Position numbers and translations under genes: made by a program. The notes under the pieces were generated by a model. The model searched no databases. It was given only the letters and a program-made list of their open reading frames with translations, and was not told the origin of the DNA. This document shows positions 33,735 through 45,526 of a stretch of DNA of 64,000 bases, one piece after another. The DNA is from Leptobrachium leishanense (Eukaryota > Chordata > Amphibia > Anura > Megophryidae): assembly GCA_009667805.1 (NCBI GenBank), contig CM019063.1, positions 413,702,626-413,766,625 of the forward strand, written 5' to 3'. Position 1 is the first letter of the stretch, and each line of letters begins with the position of its first letter.

Positions 33735-36700
33735 GAGTGCACGTCTCATTTGGTTATTCATTAGTTTTAAATTTGCAAATATGAACCTCTGTGTCCTTCT
33801 ATAAAAATCAAAGGTTTTCTAATTCATCGTTTTATCAAAAGTCAGAAGTGTCTTACACCCATTGTTCTATATATTTACCATTTCACCTTTTTTGTTACAC
33901 GTAGAGTAATCAATATCCAAAATGCCTTGGACCAGACGTATGCCCAAATTCAGATGTTTTCGAATTTTGGAATATTTTCATAGAATATTGAGCTATCTTG
34001 AGAAATGGGCCTATGCCTAAACACAATATTCATTTATGTTTCATAGGCACCTTAGATGTAGCCTGAGGGTAAGATTATACAATATTTACAATAACTTTGT
34101 CACCATCACATGAAGTCACCTATCAACCTGTGTATACCCAACCCATTTTCTTTTCATATTTCTATCTTTTTCCACCATGTTTCCAGTGTATTGCATGTTA
34201 TATATAGTTATATATCTTGATATTATAATTATTTAAGACAACTTTAAACTTTTTTCTCTTTTCTAGTTTAGTCACTTATCTCTGTTGGCTGTCTTTGTCT
34301 TCATTGGTGATTGATATCATAGATATCATTGTATCTGATTCTACTGTGCATGTTCCCGTTTTCAGAGTAGGACCCCATGTTTTGTTCTTTCAGTCTCTTT
34401 GCTTTCCTCACCTTTATAGCTTTCAGATTTGATTGTTCAACCTTCTTCGGTGTGCACTTTCTATAGATATTTAAGTATGAAGCACCCTGTAATAGATACC
34501 CATACCCCGCCTGGGTCACTTCTGTTAATGTTGCTTCCTTGCCGGATCCCCGTTCTCTCACCAGCAGGCTTTTGTGTCTTTTTCCAGTTCATAGACAAAG
34601 TTTAAGGATGGTACACATAAAGAGCCTTGCTAGTATCACCCAGAAATAAGACAACGTGTAGATCTGGAGGTTTAGAGCAGCTACAACTGAACACCTTTAT
34701 TGAGTTAAATCAGTCCAAAGTGGACCTAGAGACATATGGAAAATCACACCCTGGTTGCCCCCCACCCCCAAATGAACTAGACATGTCCAGACATGAAACA
34801 ATAGGGTGCCATGTAATCACAGCCTGAGCATCAAATAAGGGGGCAGTGTTTGCCTGACAAGGAAGATCAACAAGAGACCACTCAAACATACAACAGATAA
34901 TAACACTAATAACACATTTCAGAGAGGGAAAGCTGGAAAAAGGCTAAGATAACTCACCCAGTGTATCCTATCAGCAGATAGACAATAGCAGCATTCATAC
35001 ATAACACCGATTACACAAACACCCTTCACCCTATAGGCACAGAGCGACTTCAACATAGGAGAGGACAGGGAAATAGTATAGAACATGAGGCCTACACCTC
35101 CCAAATACATCTTTAGGCCCATGTAGCCCAAGTTCAAGGTGCGTACGTCACACACCCTATATTATATAATGTTCATGCCACCAACTAGAGTACAAAGTTA
35201 CAATTATCTTTTTACATAATCGGCTGTGTATATTGTATTAATCTGGTACTGTGCTGCATCAGAATCTTCTTTTCCTTCTTCACTTCTCTTCCTGGACAAA
35301 CTAATTTTGCACCTAACAGTTTGGAAGAGGGAGTGATTGTTATCTTTGGTCCCAATATCTTTGGTCTCAATAGTTGTTCAGAAGGGTAGAGGGAAAAATG
35401 AATGTTTGCTGAAGTAGACTATCTTTCACAGATCAGAGGGAAATATAAGGGGCTCAATTTCAACTTTCATTATTTAAAAAAAATTGAATTCAAGCATATC
35501 TGAGACAGAAAGGGTTAATATGCTCAACAATGTACACTGAATGATAACAGAGCAATTAAAGAAGAGAGTCTTTGAATGCCATTGACATGGGAAATACTGT
35601 ATAAAGAAAAGCTGTAGCGGCAATTAGGAAGAAATTAGCCCGTCTAATCTGCCCATTTTGAACGACGTGCACGTATTCTACTTTCTTATTCTTTAAGTAA
35701 ATCTCAAGCATTCTTCAGCTGATTTACTGTGTTCTCCTTAGCTACTTCCACTGGAAGGTAAATCACAGTAACTACAAAAACAAGGCTAGCACAGCCTGTC
35801 CAAGCTCCACAAAGGCACATCTGTTAAATTTCCATCATTCCTAGAATTATATTAATGTCTTGTTCCTTGGTTTAGACAAACTTACTACAAGTGCATGAAA
35901 GTGGCTAGCTGATCGGCTGTTTATTTAAAGATTGCGTTACAAATTGGAGGACTGCAGTACATCATGGCCTTCAATGAGTATATGACTGCTTTAAATAAAA
36001 TTTTGGGTATATATTCTTATTTCAAATATATCAATCATCTACCTTATTGTCGATCATATCATTTGTTGTAGTATTAAAAACTGAAATTAAAAAGGTTGAT
36101 AACTTGTAAAATTAATTGTGCAAAACTGATTAACCCGAATTGTGTCTGACAAACAATAAGAAATCATAACCAATCACTCTGCATATATAGGTCAAAGACT
36201 TTAACCCTTTGGTTGAGTTTAGGTGAAATTTCCCATTTGTTTTCCTCGGTTTCTTTTAAACATAGAGAAATCTGCTCTTTATATACTTCAGATGGTATTT
36301 TGGCATATACACTTTGCAATGGGTTTCCTTTGATACTTAGTATGTTTCCGACACAGTTACGTGTCAATAAACAGAGATCAGAGCACGATATTCATTTTGG
36401 TCAAAGCTGTTTAAACTCCATCTATAAACACATTAGCTAAATTAAGTTAGAACCACCACGACTCTTATGTGAACTGTTGAAATACATTAAATCCATTAAG
36501 TTCAAACTTCCACAGCATCCCTGTTACTGTTCTTTTTGCCAAAAAAAAAAAGCAAAAAAAAAGAAAATACTTGAAGCATTTTGCAACTGTGACCAAAAAC
36601 AAATTCGTGATTGTTTAATCATATAAAATATTATTCTTTTCTCCTTTTTATTAAAAAAAACAAAGCATACAGAATGTAAAGGATTCCGTCCCTTTAAAAA

Positions 36701-37418
36701 TGCTTCAACTAAAATATTATTACTGTACAGATTTGATTACTATTTCCACATAGCAAGTAAAACCTGCATGTGGAAGTGAAACACAAAAGACTCAAGACAC
36801 AAGAAAAGAAGAAGAAAGGCTCGGAGGTATTATTTTTTAAAGGTAGTTTCAAATAATGTCTTAAAGCAATTTTTGGGTATTTAGCACCATCTGCTGGATA
36901 TTTTATCCCAACGCAAGATACTTTGAATTTGTTATATCTGTAACGTGCACCTATCGAGTGTAACATAACTTGGGCTCCTTGAGAATCACTCCCTATACAT
37001 AAGTTAGTATTATTTTGCTAAAGCTCTTTTTGGAAAAAGAGTGTAATTTCTTGTGAAAGACTAGCTGTCACTCACTTCTATAGGGCATGCCAAAGGGTGA
37101 CTGACACCTCTGAGCAGAGAGCTGTCATACAGGACAGCCCTGTGCTCAGTCCATTCATACCATTGACTGCCAATGCGTTCACTGACAAGTCAGTGTGGCA
37201 AAGTAGTCGCTGAAGGCCAATCGCACATCATTGTACAACGGCCCCAACTAGGATCACCAAAGGAGGGCAGCACATGTCTGGGCTCAGAACTAGTTCATGG
37301 TAAATACAACCAATTCACTTGATGAAATATCACATTGATCCTTATGACCAATGCGATATCTCTATGATAGAGATATCAATAGATAATTTCTACGTGGTAT
37401 CGCAGGAAACGTGCTGGG
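33735..37418. other. Mostly unique sequence, 3.7 kb
   Basis: No element ends recognised. The part at 35560-36000 is of even composition, without repeats, and looks like a possible conserved non-coding element. 36535-36560 is an A-rich run. Confidence 0.42.
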
Positions 37419-37421
37419 TAA

Positions 37422-37849
37422 GGCTGGGGTCAGACCAGCGCACTTTTAACGTGCGTTCGTGCGCACATAATTACGGCCGCACTAGCAGCAGATGACGGGC
37501 AATGACGGCCAATATACGAAGTACGGTCGCACGAAAGTCCGGCCGCGCAACGCAAGTGGACAACGAACGCATTTTTTAGAGAACGCTGAACCGCTAGTAC
37601 TGACGTACAGAGTGCGCAGCTGCGGCATAGCGGCGTGTTTGCGTGATTAGGAGATGTCAGACACTGCTAATGTCCAGCCTACATAACGTCCAGACGCAAA
37701 AAGAGTTTTATTGACGATCCGAAAGAAATCACGCATGAAAAATGCGCGTCGTATGACCGTTTTCGCGCACTCCGTGAAAAAATACGTCAATTCGTTCGGA
37801 CGCACTTTTTTACGTTCGCGTGTAAAAATGCTTTCGTTTGACCCTAGCC
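37422..37849. mobile_element. Harbinger-like MITE, TAA duplication (twin 1)
   Basis: GGCTGGGGTCAGACCAGC left, mirrored GGCTAGGGTCAAACGAAAG right; TAA at 37419-37421 and 37850-37852. Same family as 12317-12742. It lies in opposite orientation to its neighbour 18 nt away. Confidence 0.86.
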
Positions 37850-37867
37850 TAATACAGGTGCACTTTA

Positions 37868-38294
37868 GGCTAGGGTCAGACGAATGCATTTTTCACATCG
37901 TCCGTAAAAAAGTGCGTCCGAACGCATGGACATACTTTTTCACGGAATACGCGATAGCGGTCATCGATGCGCAATTACGGCAGTGATTTTTTACGGATCC
38001 AAGCCAGGAAACTTTGGGTGTCTGGACGTTATGTTGGCCGGACATGAGCAGCGTCTGACGTCTCCTAATCACGCACACACGTCGCTATGCAGACGCAGTG
38101 CACTCTGTACGTCAGTACTAGCGGTTTGACGTTCTTGCAAAAATGCTTTTCGTTTGCCGCTTGCGCTGCGCAGCCAAACTTTTGTGCGGCCGTACTTCGT
38201 GCGTGGGCCTGCGTTGGACGTCATTTGCTACTACCACGGCCGTAATAAAGTGCGGCTAAACGCACGTTCGCACTGCGTTCGTCTGACCCCAGCC
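37868..38294. mobile_element. Harbinger-like MITE, TTA duplication (twin 2)
   Basis: GGCTAGGGTCAGACGAATGC left, mirrored GGCTGGGGTCAGACGAACGC right; TTA at 37865-37867 and 38295-38297. Same orientation as 12317-12742. The different duplications show that the twins inserted independently. Confidence 0.86.
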
Positions 38295-38339
38295 TTAATG
38301 ATTGGTTATGATTAGAGAGACCATATCGGCCATGTTTAA

Positions 38340-38536
38340 AGGGACACATATAATTTATTCATGGTGACGGGCAGTGCATGAAGAATGTGACTTTGCAGCA
38401 TGCAGAACCTATATGCTGCAGGTAAGAAATCAAAGAGGGTTCCCAGGTGACTTGCTTTGATTTCTTTACTGCAACATATGAATTATACATGTTGCAGGCT
38501 AGCACTTTTCCCTTTGCACCTCTCCGCATGATCCCT
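38340..38536. mobile_element. TTAA-flanked palindromic MITE, 197 bp
   Basis: TTAA at 38336-38339 and 38537-38540; ends AGGGACAC and the mirrored AGGGATCATG. The interior folds on itself (GTAAGAAATCAAAG with CTTTGATTTCTTTAC). piggyBac-like or Kolobok-like. Confidence 0.8.
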
Positions 38537-38540
38537 TTAA

Positions 38541-39606
38541 ACATGGAATATATGGTTACTCTTGTAATGATTCAAATATTTTTTTAATTTAATTTTAATT
38601 ATTTATTTTATTTGACCCAGGCATATGTTTATTAACATACAAACAGGTGCCTAGTGAATACTTTGGGTTTAAATGTTCAGCCATTGGTGATGTTGCGGTC
38701 TTTAAGTCTTTACTGGCATGACCAAAGAAGACGATAGTTGGCACATGGGAATAATAATCATCATCTGGAAGTGATGCTAAAGTGCCACTTAGTAGTAAAG
38801 TCTCAGAGCACAACCCTTGATTCCTCTCTCATCATAAACAAATGGATCATTCAGATGCTGATCCCGACAATAAAAGGAATGCAAATAACTATTATATGAA
38901 TTGCATAGGCATGTGTTCAGTTTGTTTTCAGCAAGCATGACATAACTTGTCCTCCTCAGACTCCATTTGTAGCACCTGAGACCATTCAACATATAGGTGT
39001 ATCACACAGCTTTTTACCATTCCTGAAATATATTTCAACAAAATATAAAACTATTTACAGAAGCCTGCCTCATCTCTCACCACTTTCCATCCAATTTTCA
39101 ACCCATTAATCACATCTTCTTAATCTCAGACTTACGCTTGCAAGTTAATTTGAAATATGGTATGGAGTTTACACTTGGAAACTGTACAGTCTACACAGAG
39201 CACATTTTTAAGTCTATGTTTGGTTAACTGGTGCCGCTCCCCATGAAACTGCAGGCTCAGATTATTATTAGTTTTTCTCTTTCACGTATTTTATTTTTCT
39301 CACACACATTTCTGTTAATTTACTTGCACCGATTTACAAAATGTCTGAAGAATTCAGTTTCTCTGCCAATATTAACTCCTTTAATATCATTTCTATGAAA
39401 CCACTGGCAGGAACAAATGGTTTTATTGAAAACCACTTTACATTTCCCCTACCAACACATAAGGCGTGTAAATGCACTATTAGAGCTTCAGCATTTATAG
39501 ACTTTATCCAGTATTTGACAGGCAATGGTCACCTTCTGCTGGTCAAACTCCAGTACTGCAGCATGTCTCTGTGAGAAAATGTAGAGGTTCTGAGAGTTAC
39601 AGTATA
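38541..39606. other. No feature recognised
   Basis: AT-rich sequence without repeat ends. 39330-39580 is even in composition and may be unique sequence. Confidence 0.42.
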
Positions 39607-39614
39607 CTGCCTGC

Positions 39615-40478
39615 CAGAAGTGTAACTAGAAACCTCAGGGCCCAGGTGCAGGAACCATGACGGGCCCCCCTAGTCAAAAACATATTTTGCCCCCTCCCAT
39701 CAACATGCATTGGTCCCCTCCAGGACCACAATGTTAACTCTAGACAATGAGTGTCACATTTTTTTCCAGGTCCACTATGACCTCTTCAGTCCATCCCATT
39801 TTTTTATGTAATGTGCACTATTTGTATCTCACAGAGCTCCACAGCAATAAAACTCACAGTAATGTGCGTGTGTGTATGAGCATATAACAAAGCTCCACAG
39901 CAATAAATATCATAGTAATGTGCGCTGTGTATGAACATGTCACAGAGCTCCAGAGCAATAAATCTCACAGTAATGTGCACTGTGTATGAACATATCAGAG
40001 GTCCACAGCAATAAAACTCACAGTAATGTGCGTGTGTGTATGAGTGTATAACAGAGCTCCACAGCAATAAATCTCACAGTAATGTGCGCTGTGTATGAAC
40101 ATATCACAAAGCTCCACAGCAATAAAACTCAGCAATGTGCAGTGTATGAACATTTCAGTTTCCCAGCAATAAAACTCACAGTAATGTGCAGTGTGTATGA
40201 GCGTATAAACAGAGATCCACAACAATAAAACTCACAGTAATGTGCAGTGTGTGTCAGTGTAAATCTGAGTTCCACAGCAACAAAACTAACAGCAATATGT
40301 AGTGTGTATGAGCGTATCACAGAGCTCCAAAGTAAAACTCACAAATAAGTATAAAATAAATTCAAAAAAGAATTGTATATAAAATATAGGCAGACCCAGG
40401 CAGGTGAGTGTGGGCCCCCCTGGACTCAAGGACCCGGGTGCGGTGGCACCCTCTGCACCCCTGGTAGTTACGCCCATG
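39615..40478. mobile_element. hAT-type non-autonomous element, 864 bp
   Basis: Left end CAGAAGTGTAACTAGAAAC; right end mirrored CATGGGCGTAACTACCAGG. Flanks CTGCCTGC (39607-39614) and CGGCCTGC (40479-40486) are an 8-bp duplication with one change. The interior is mainly a 56-bp tandem array. Confidence 0.78.
39825..40335. repeat. About 56-bp tandem repeat, 9 copies
   Basis: 'CCACAGCAATAAAACTCACA' and GTAATGTGC recur at about 39841, 39897, 39952, 40006, 40062, 40118, 40164, 40221 and 40275. Small length changes occur between copies. Confidence 0.85.
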
Positions 40479-40570
40479 CGGCCTGCTATGTCCAAAGCAC
40501 TATACGTTTTGGAATGTATTCTGGAGCCCCTATACAAATGAATTTCATGCTTTTGAAGATCCGTTTTTTT

Positions 40571-40765
40571 TTTTTTTGAGAAAGTATTTTACCAGGAGGG
40601 ATACATTGAGATTTCTCTCATTTTCAAGTATGTCCTGGGTGGCGAGTATGTACCGTTAGGTGTCTTGCCCAAGGACACTTACTGGAGAGGTGCTTTTGCC
40701 GGGATTCAAACCTGTGTCTCCACGGTTATAGAGCAGTGATGTTACCTGTACTCCACCCAGCCACG
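40571..40765 (-). mobile_element. tRNA-derived SINE with LINE-like tail
   Basis: On the minus strand it starts near 40763 with 'GTGGCTGGGTGGAGTACAGG', which resembles a pol III A box. 'GGTTTGAATCCCGGC', which resembles a B box, follows about 50 nt later. It ends with 'GAAATCTCAATGTATCCCTC', CTGGTAAAATAC and an A-run. The last part equals the tail of the LINE at 25945-26182, as expected if the SINE uses that LINE's machinery. Confidence 0.72.
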
Positions 40766-41425
40766 ATCGTGGTAGTAAAGGGGCTAATAATGTTTTGTGC
40801 CTCAAGTCTTTGATCCTCTATTCACATAAATAAGGCGATTATTTAGAAAAATTTATCAAGAATATATTATTAACCTTGGTAGAAAAATCACATTATATTA
40901 AAATGCAATGCTTTAACTTTTTGCATTTGTTTGCATTTGTTTTGCCATTCAGAGACATCTATATAATAAGGCAAAATAGGCAGTGTCCTAAGGCCTCGCA
41001 CTAGATAACCACTAGGTCTCATATGATAACCACTAATGCAATACATCTGCAAATGTTAAATCTGGTGTTTTAATACGAGCTGGGTTCAGGACCCTCTGTA
41101 CATATTTTGTATCTTTCCAAAGTTTGTCATACAGTTATTTTAATTTCCCAATTTTTATTGTAAAGAGCTACGTAAACTATTGGCGCTGTATATATAGTGA
41201 CATACCAGCTCAAGGACATACCAGCGGCTAACAGTAACATGGCCTCAGCATGCCCTAATTATATGTGAGCAAGGAGATGTTATACCCTGGCTATTTGCTT
41301 AATATTGCGCTATGTCAGACTTCAATGTGGACTTAAAACAGAGCTTCAAAGCTGATATTGTAAGAAAACTATAGTTTCCTAAACTGGTCATGGAGTTATG
41401 GAGTACAGGGTGTCCCTATAACTTA
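40766..41425. other. No feature recognised
   Basis: AT-rich spacer; nothing assignable. Confidence 0.42.
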
Positions 41426-41901
41426 TACACACTGCCTGGCCACTTTATTAGGTACAACCTAGCTGCGCACATAAATGTTTTTTTCCATTGCTTGTCGCAT
41501 GGCTAGTTTTGGATATAAACACAGCAGAACAACCTTCCCCATTACCTGTCTAGACTGCAAACCTTAGAGACATGGGGAAGGGGCAAAGATCTAACAAACT
41601 GTGTACGTGGCACGATCGTAGGTGCAAGGCATGCTGGATGAAGCTTCTCCAAGACGTCCGTTCTCCTGAACTTTCCTTGTAACAGAAACAAGGGGGGAGT
41701 CTGTGAGGGTCTTGAGAACGAGCAACAGCACAAATGGCCTGCTCTACGGTGGGTGCCCGCTCAGGTCTCACAAACAAGGTTTTAGCTTGATTGTGCCATT
41801 ACAGGGATGAATTTTCCATATGCAAATAAGCCTGCTCTCACCCAGAAAGGGTGGCCAGTGCTGATTGCCAAGGACGTCATCCCTGCACGAGAGGTGCAGC
41901 A

Positions 41902-41946
41902 ACCTCCGACGATCGTTTCGGCCTTATTGGGCCTCGTCAGGAGGGT
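41902..41946 (-). ncRNA. Hammerhead ribozyme, minus strand copy
   Basis: On the minus strand: ACCCUC, core CUGACGA (the variable seventh base is C), GGCC-CAAUAA-GGCC, GAAA, CGAUCG, UC, cleavage before 41907, then GGAGGU. Helix I has one A-C mismatch compared with the + copy at 42539, so it may be weaker. A third, truncated copy at the palindrome centre (42208-42244) lacks the first two core bases. Confidence 0.75.
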
Positions 41947-42538
41947 ATAGCTGACACCCCTCTAGGCACATCAAGCAAGGGGTCCACGTCTGGATGACCC
42001 TTTACAATTGCAGTGAGAAACAAGGGGGGAGTCTGTGAGGGTCCTGAGAACGAGCAACAGCACAAACGGCCTGCTCTACGGTGGGTGCCCGCTCAGGTCT
42101 CACAAACAAGGTTTTAGCCTTCCATATGCAAATCAACCTGCTCTCACCCAGAAAGGGTGGCCAGTGCTGATTGCCAAGGACGTCATCCCTGCACGAGAGG
42201 TGCAGCAACCCCCGACGATCGTTTCGGCCTTATTGGGCCTCGTCGGGGGTTGCTGCACCTCTCGTGCAGGGATGACGTCCTTGGCAGTCAGCACTGGCCA
42301 CCCTTTCTGGGTGAGAGCAGGCTGATTTGCATATGGAAAATTCATCCCTGTAATGGCACAATCAAGCTAAAACCTTGTTTGTGAGACCTGAGCGGGCCCC
42401 CACCGTAGAGCAGGCCATTAGTGCTGTTGCTCGTTCTCAGGACCCTCACAAACACCCCCCCTTTTTTCTCACTGTAATTGTAAAGGGTCATCCAGACGTG
42501 GACCCCTTGCTTGATGTGCCTAGAGGAGTGTCAGCTAT

Positions 42539-42583
42539 ACCCTCCTGATGAGGCCCAATAAGGCTGAAACGATCGTCGGGGGT
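42539..42583 (+). ncRNA. Type I hammerhead ribozyme
   Basis: Read from 5': helix I strand ACCCUC (42539-42544), core CUGAUGA (42545-42551), helix II GGCC-CAAUAA-GGCU (42552-42565), GAAA (42566-42569), minimal helix III CGA/UCG (42570-42575), then UC with predicted cleavage after 42577, then helix I strand GGGGGU (42578-42583). All conserved core bases are present, with one G-U pair in each of helices I and II. The very short helix III is typical of hammerheads in metazoan retroelements. The RNA would self-cleave to release monomers. Activity is inferred, not shown. Confidence 0.82.
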
Positions 42584-42824
42584 TGCTGCACCTCTCGTGC
42601 AGGAATGACGTCCTTGGCAGTCAGCACTGGCCACCCTTTCTGGGTGAGAGCAGGCTGATTTGCATATGGAAAATTCATCCCTGTAATGGCACAATCAAGC
42701 TAAAACCTTGTTGGTGAGACCTGAGTGGGCACCCACCATAGAGCAGGCCATTAGTGCTGTTGCTCGTTCTCAGGACCCTCACAAACACCACACCTTTTTT
42801 CTCACTTTCCTTGTAACAATCTCA

Positions 42825-43690
42825 AACATGTATCGAGAATGGTGCAAGATACAAAAAAATGTTGATCTAGCCGCACTTGTGTGGAAGGAAATCGTTTGTT
42901 GACGAGAGAGGTCGGAGGAGAATGGCAAGACTTGTGTAAGCTAACAGACAGGCCACTGTTGCCCAAGTGGCTTCAGAATTCAACTGTGGTGCTCAGAAAA
43001 CCATCTTGTAAAGCACTACTAGATGCACCCTTTTGTGGATGAGGTACAACAGCTGACAGTCACATCGGTTACCGTCGTTATCAGAGAAGAACAGGAGAAC
43101 GTGCTTTCTGTTGGCACAACAACACAAGCACTGGGCCATCAAAGACTGGAAGAAGGACACTTGGTCTGATGAGTCAAAGTTCCTGGTGCATCATGTTGAT
43201 GGCAAACTCAGAATTTGGTGCAAACAACATGAATCCATAGACATGTAATGTCTGACAACAACTGTGAAAGTTGCTGGGAGCAGTGTCATGATGTGAGGAA
43301 TGTTTTCTTGGCACACATTGGGTGCATTGATACCCCTGGATTTATGTCTGGATGCCAGAATCCAGGTAAACATTGTTGCTGACCGAGTACAACCATTCAT
43401 AATTATAATCAGTTTATAATCAGGGAGATGGTTACTTCCAGCAGGATAAGGTGCCAGTGCACAAAGCGTGCATCACTACACTATGGGATGGTCCCAAGTA
43501 CATAAGGATGACTGATAACAATCCAATTGAAAATTTGTGTGATAAGCTGGAAAGGAATATTCACTCCATGCCTACACCTCTGTCAAATGTTCAGGAACTG
43601 TGTGAGGCAATCATGTCTGCATGGCACACGATACCTCAACAATGATTCCACACCTTGTCGAATCCAGGCTCAATGCGTTAATAGGTGGGT
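42825..43690 (+). pseudogene. Mariner-type transposase, broken
   Basis: The enzyme would cut and paste the element at TA sites. The 3' part reads 'NNPIENLCDKLERNIHSM' near 43517-43570, which recalls the conserved segment after the last catalytic residue in Tc1/mariner enzymes. Upstream fragments of the catalytic domain can be followed in different frames (W-rich part near 43110-43180, 'GDGYFQQDKVPVHKA' like residues near 43425-43465). The N-terminal helix-turn-helix region lies before 43000 and is damaged. Several stops and indels; inactive. Confidence 0.75.
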
Positions 43691-43724
43691 GTACCTAATA
43701 ATGTGGCCAGACCGTGTATGTATC

Positions 43725-44083
43725 TATTTTATCTCTCTGAAATAATGACTTAGAGATAATGAGAACTTTCTCTGTAATACATTGATTGCGGCAATATATA
43801 TTTGATTTTAAATTCTTCTGGATCCCATTATACATCTCATCAGTAACTCTATACCTCTGAGACATGTTTGACTCACTTGGCAATCCTGTAATTTGACTTT
43901 AATGTAGGTAAACAGAACTTCTAATGAACGACAAGTAACACACAGCAGGGAACTAATAGGAGATTGCTTTATTAGCTAAAACATGTTATGGGATTCTGGG
44001 CTTCCTAATGAGTATGGTAAACAAAAATGTACAACATTTAAGTAATCTAAAATAACTGCTAAATCCATATTGAGTGTTTACTA
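43725..44083. other. No feature recognised
   Basis: Short AT-rich spacer. Confidence 0.4.
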
Positions 44084-44087
44084 TTAA

Positions 44088-44544
44088 CCTCTTCACTACC
44101 GATATCGAGATATGTCGAGCATCAAAGGCACCATCTGGTGCACCGATATCGAGATCTGCTGATATGCAGCCCAAAAGGAAATTAACTTTGTTTGCCGCAA
44201 ATTAATTTTGTTTGCTTTTAGGCTGCAGAAGGTGCCAAAGTTTTAGCCCTGTGGGCATAATGCCAAAAGAGCTAAAACTGTAAAATCTAAAATCAGCTGA
44301 TGAATGCTCTGTAATTTCGGCTTCCAGCAGCTGCCAGCAGCCGATGCAGGGGGAAAAAAACATAGATCTGCTGCTCAAACCTCTGTAGCTCAACTTGGCA
44401 GTAGATGGCGCCATCTACTGGCCAAATAGGTTATTTACAGTAATAACTATTTATTAATGTATAATTAATTAAAAATGATTTTGCAAAAAAAAAACATTGG
44501 TTTCTGACAATGGCTTTTTGGAAAATCACTTGGTAGTGAAGGAG
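44088..44544. mobile_element. TTAA-flanked MITE, 457 bp
   Basis: TTAA at 44084-44087 and 44545-44548. Ends CCTCTTCACTACC and mirrored CTCCTTCACTACC. Resembles piggyBac-like ends of copies A and B but the interior differs (GATATCGAGAT repeated at 44100 and 44144). Confidence 0.8.
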
Positions 44545-44594
44545 TTAATCCACTAGAGTTGAAGATTGTAATAAAAGTGTGTGCACTCTAATTT

Positions 44595-44790
44595 ACCCTC
44601 ACCTTTGTGTGTGTGCACTCTAAATTGTCTGTTCCTCTGTGTGCTAGTCCACTTCTCTTAGATTGTAAACTCACTTGAGCAGGGTACCCTTTTCCTACCT
44701 TTCGTTATGTCAAACATATTTGTTACTTCTTTGCCTTGTCCTGCCGAGTGTACAGCGCTGCGGAATATGTTGCTTTATGAATAATTTGAA
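44595..44790 (+). mobile_element. L2-clade 3' end fragment
   Basis: 'TACAGCGCTGCGGAATATGT' near 44752 with 'AGATTGTAAACTCA' before it, as in L2 3' ends, and a decayed tail. Confidence 0.75.
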
Positions 44791-45147
44791 TTATAACTGT
44801 ATGTTAGAATGAAATTACATTTTTAAGTTGTATACACTTAGATCAGGGAATTAGTTAAGTAATAAAAATGTATCTTTGGTGAAGTATTTATACAATGAAT
44901 ATATGTAAGATTAAAATGTTCTTATCTGGTGCAATTAGCTAGCTATATATGTATTATTCACATATAATACTAAGAATAGTTCTCAGTTTGTCTTAAATAA
45001 TATAAATCGTGATATGTGTAGAGTAGTATTCTCATTTTATGTTATTATAGATTAATCCTGTGTTCAAAAACACGATGTTCATAAATACATAGAAGCCTCT
45101 GTATACAATGTATGTGGAGGTCAATGCCATATACTGTAATTAAAGAG
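44791..45147. other. No feature recognised
   Basis: AT-rich spacer. Confidence 0.4.
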
Positions 45148-45155
45148 GCTGTAAG

Positions 45156-45518
45156 TAGAGATGTGCATTCGTTTCGGAAAAATTTGGAACGAAATTTGAT
45201 AATTCGTATTTCAGAAGTACTTCCGAATAACGAATCGATAAGATACGAATTCGAAATTAAACAATACGGTATATTACAAATTTATTTCGTTTTACAATGT
45301 GTCATCATCATAAAAGAAAAATGTGAATAATTGATATCAACTATCGAATTTGAAATGAACTATCAAATGGATATCAACAACTATCGAATCGATTCGAAAT
45401 TTCAAATCAAGCCGAAACTAAACAAAATCCGAAACAAAATTACTTACGAAATTCCAAAAACTAAATTATTTAAAAACGAAACTAAACAAAACAAATTTTT
45501 CAGCCATGCACATCCCTA
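45156..45518. mobile_element. hAT-type MITE, 363 bp
   Basis: TAGAGATGTGCATTCG at the left, GCACATCCCTA at the right. Flanks GCTGTAAG (45148-45155) and GCCGTAAG (45519-45526) form an 8-bp duplication with one change. Interior rich in TTCGAAAT/ATTTCGAA words, like the ends of 9706-13043. Confidence 0.82.
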
Positions 45519-45526
45519 GCCGTAAG

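Larger units (their letters stand above)
41685..42803. mobile_element. Palindromic hammerhead-bearing retroelement (retrozyme/Penelope-like)
   Basis: A 15-bp duplication, ACTTTCCTTGTAACA, stands at 41670-41684 and 42804-42818. The insert is a giant inverted repeat centred near 42244. Each arm of about 560 bp has the same order from outside in: one full unit and one partial unit of a repeat of about 333 nt. In the right arm the predicted self-cleavage sites at 42577/42578 and at the centre (42244/42245) are 333 nt apart. In the left arm they are 306 nt apart because one copy lacks about 27 nt. Units carry type I hammerhead ribozymes (listed separately). No protein is encoded. Long variable duplications and hammerheads are known from Penelope-like elements and retrozymes; the palindromic dimer is the odd part. 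Confidence 0.8.
41431..43719 (+). mobile_element. Tc1/mariner relic, interrupted
   Basis: The ends 'CACTGCCTGGCCACTTTATT' (left) and the mirrored CACGGTCTGGCCACATTATT (right) frame a decayed transposase gene. The 1.1-kb hammerhead palindrome at 41685-42803 splits it. Without the insert the element would be about 1.15 kb, a normal size for a mariner-like transposon. Confidence 0.82.

Noticed and set aside
34600..35160. Possible LTR or SINE
   Set aside because: Some retroelement-like composition but no ends, boxes or duplications could be defined.
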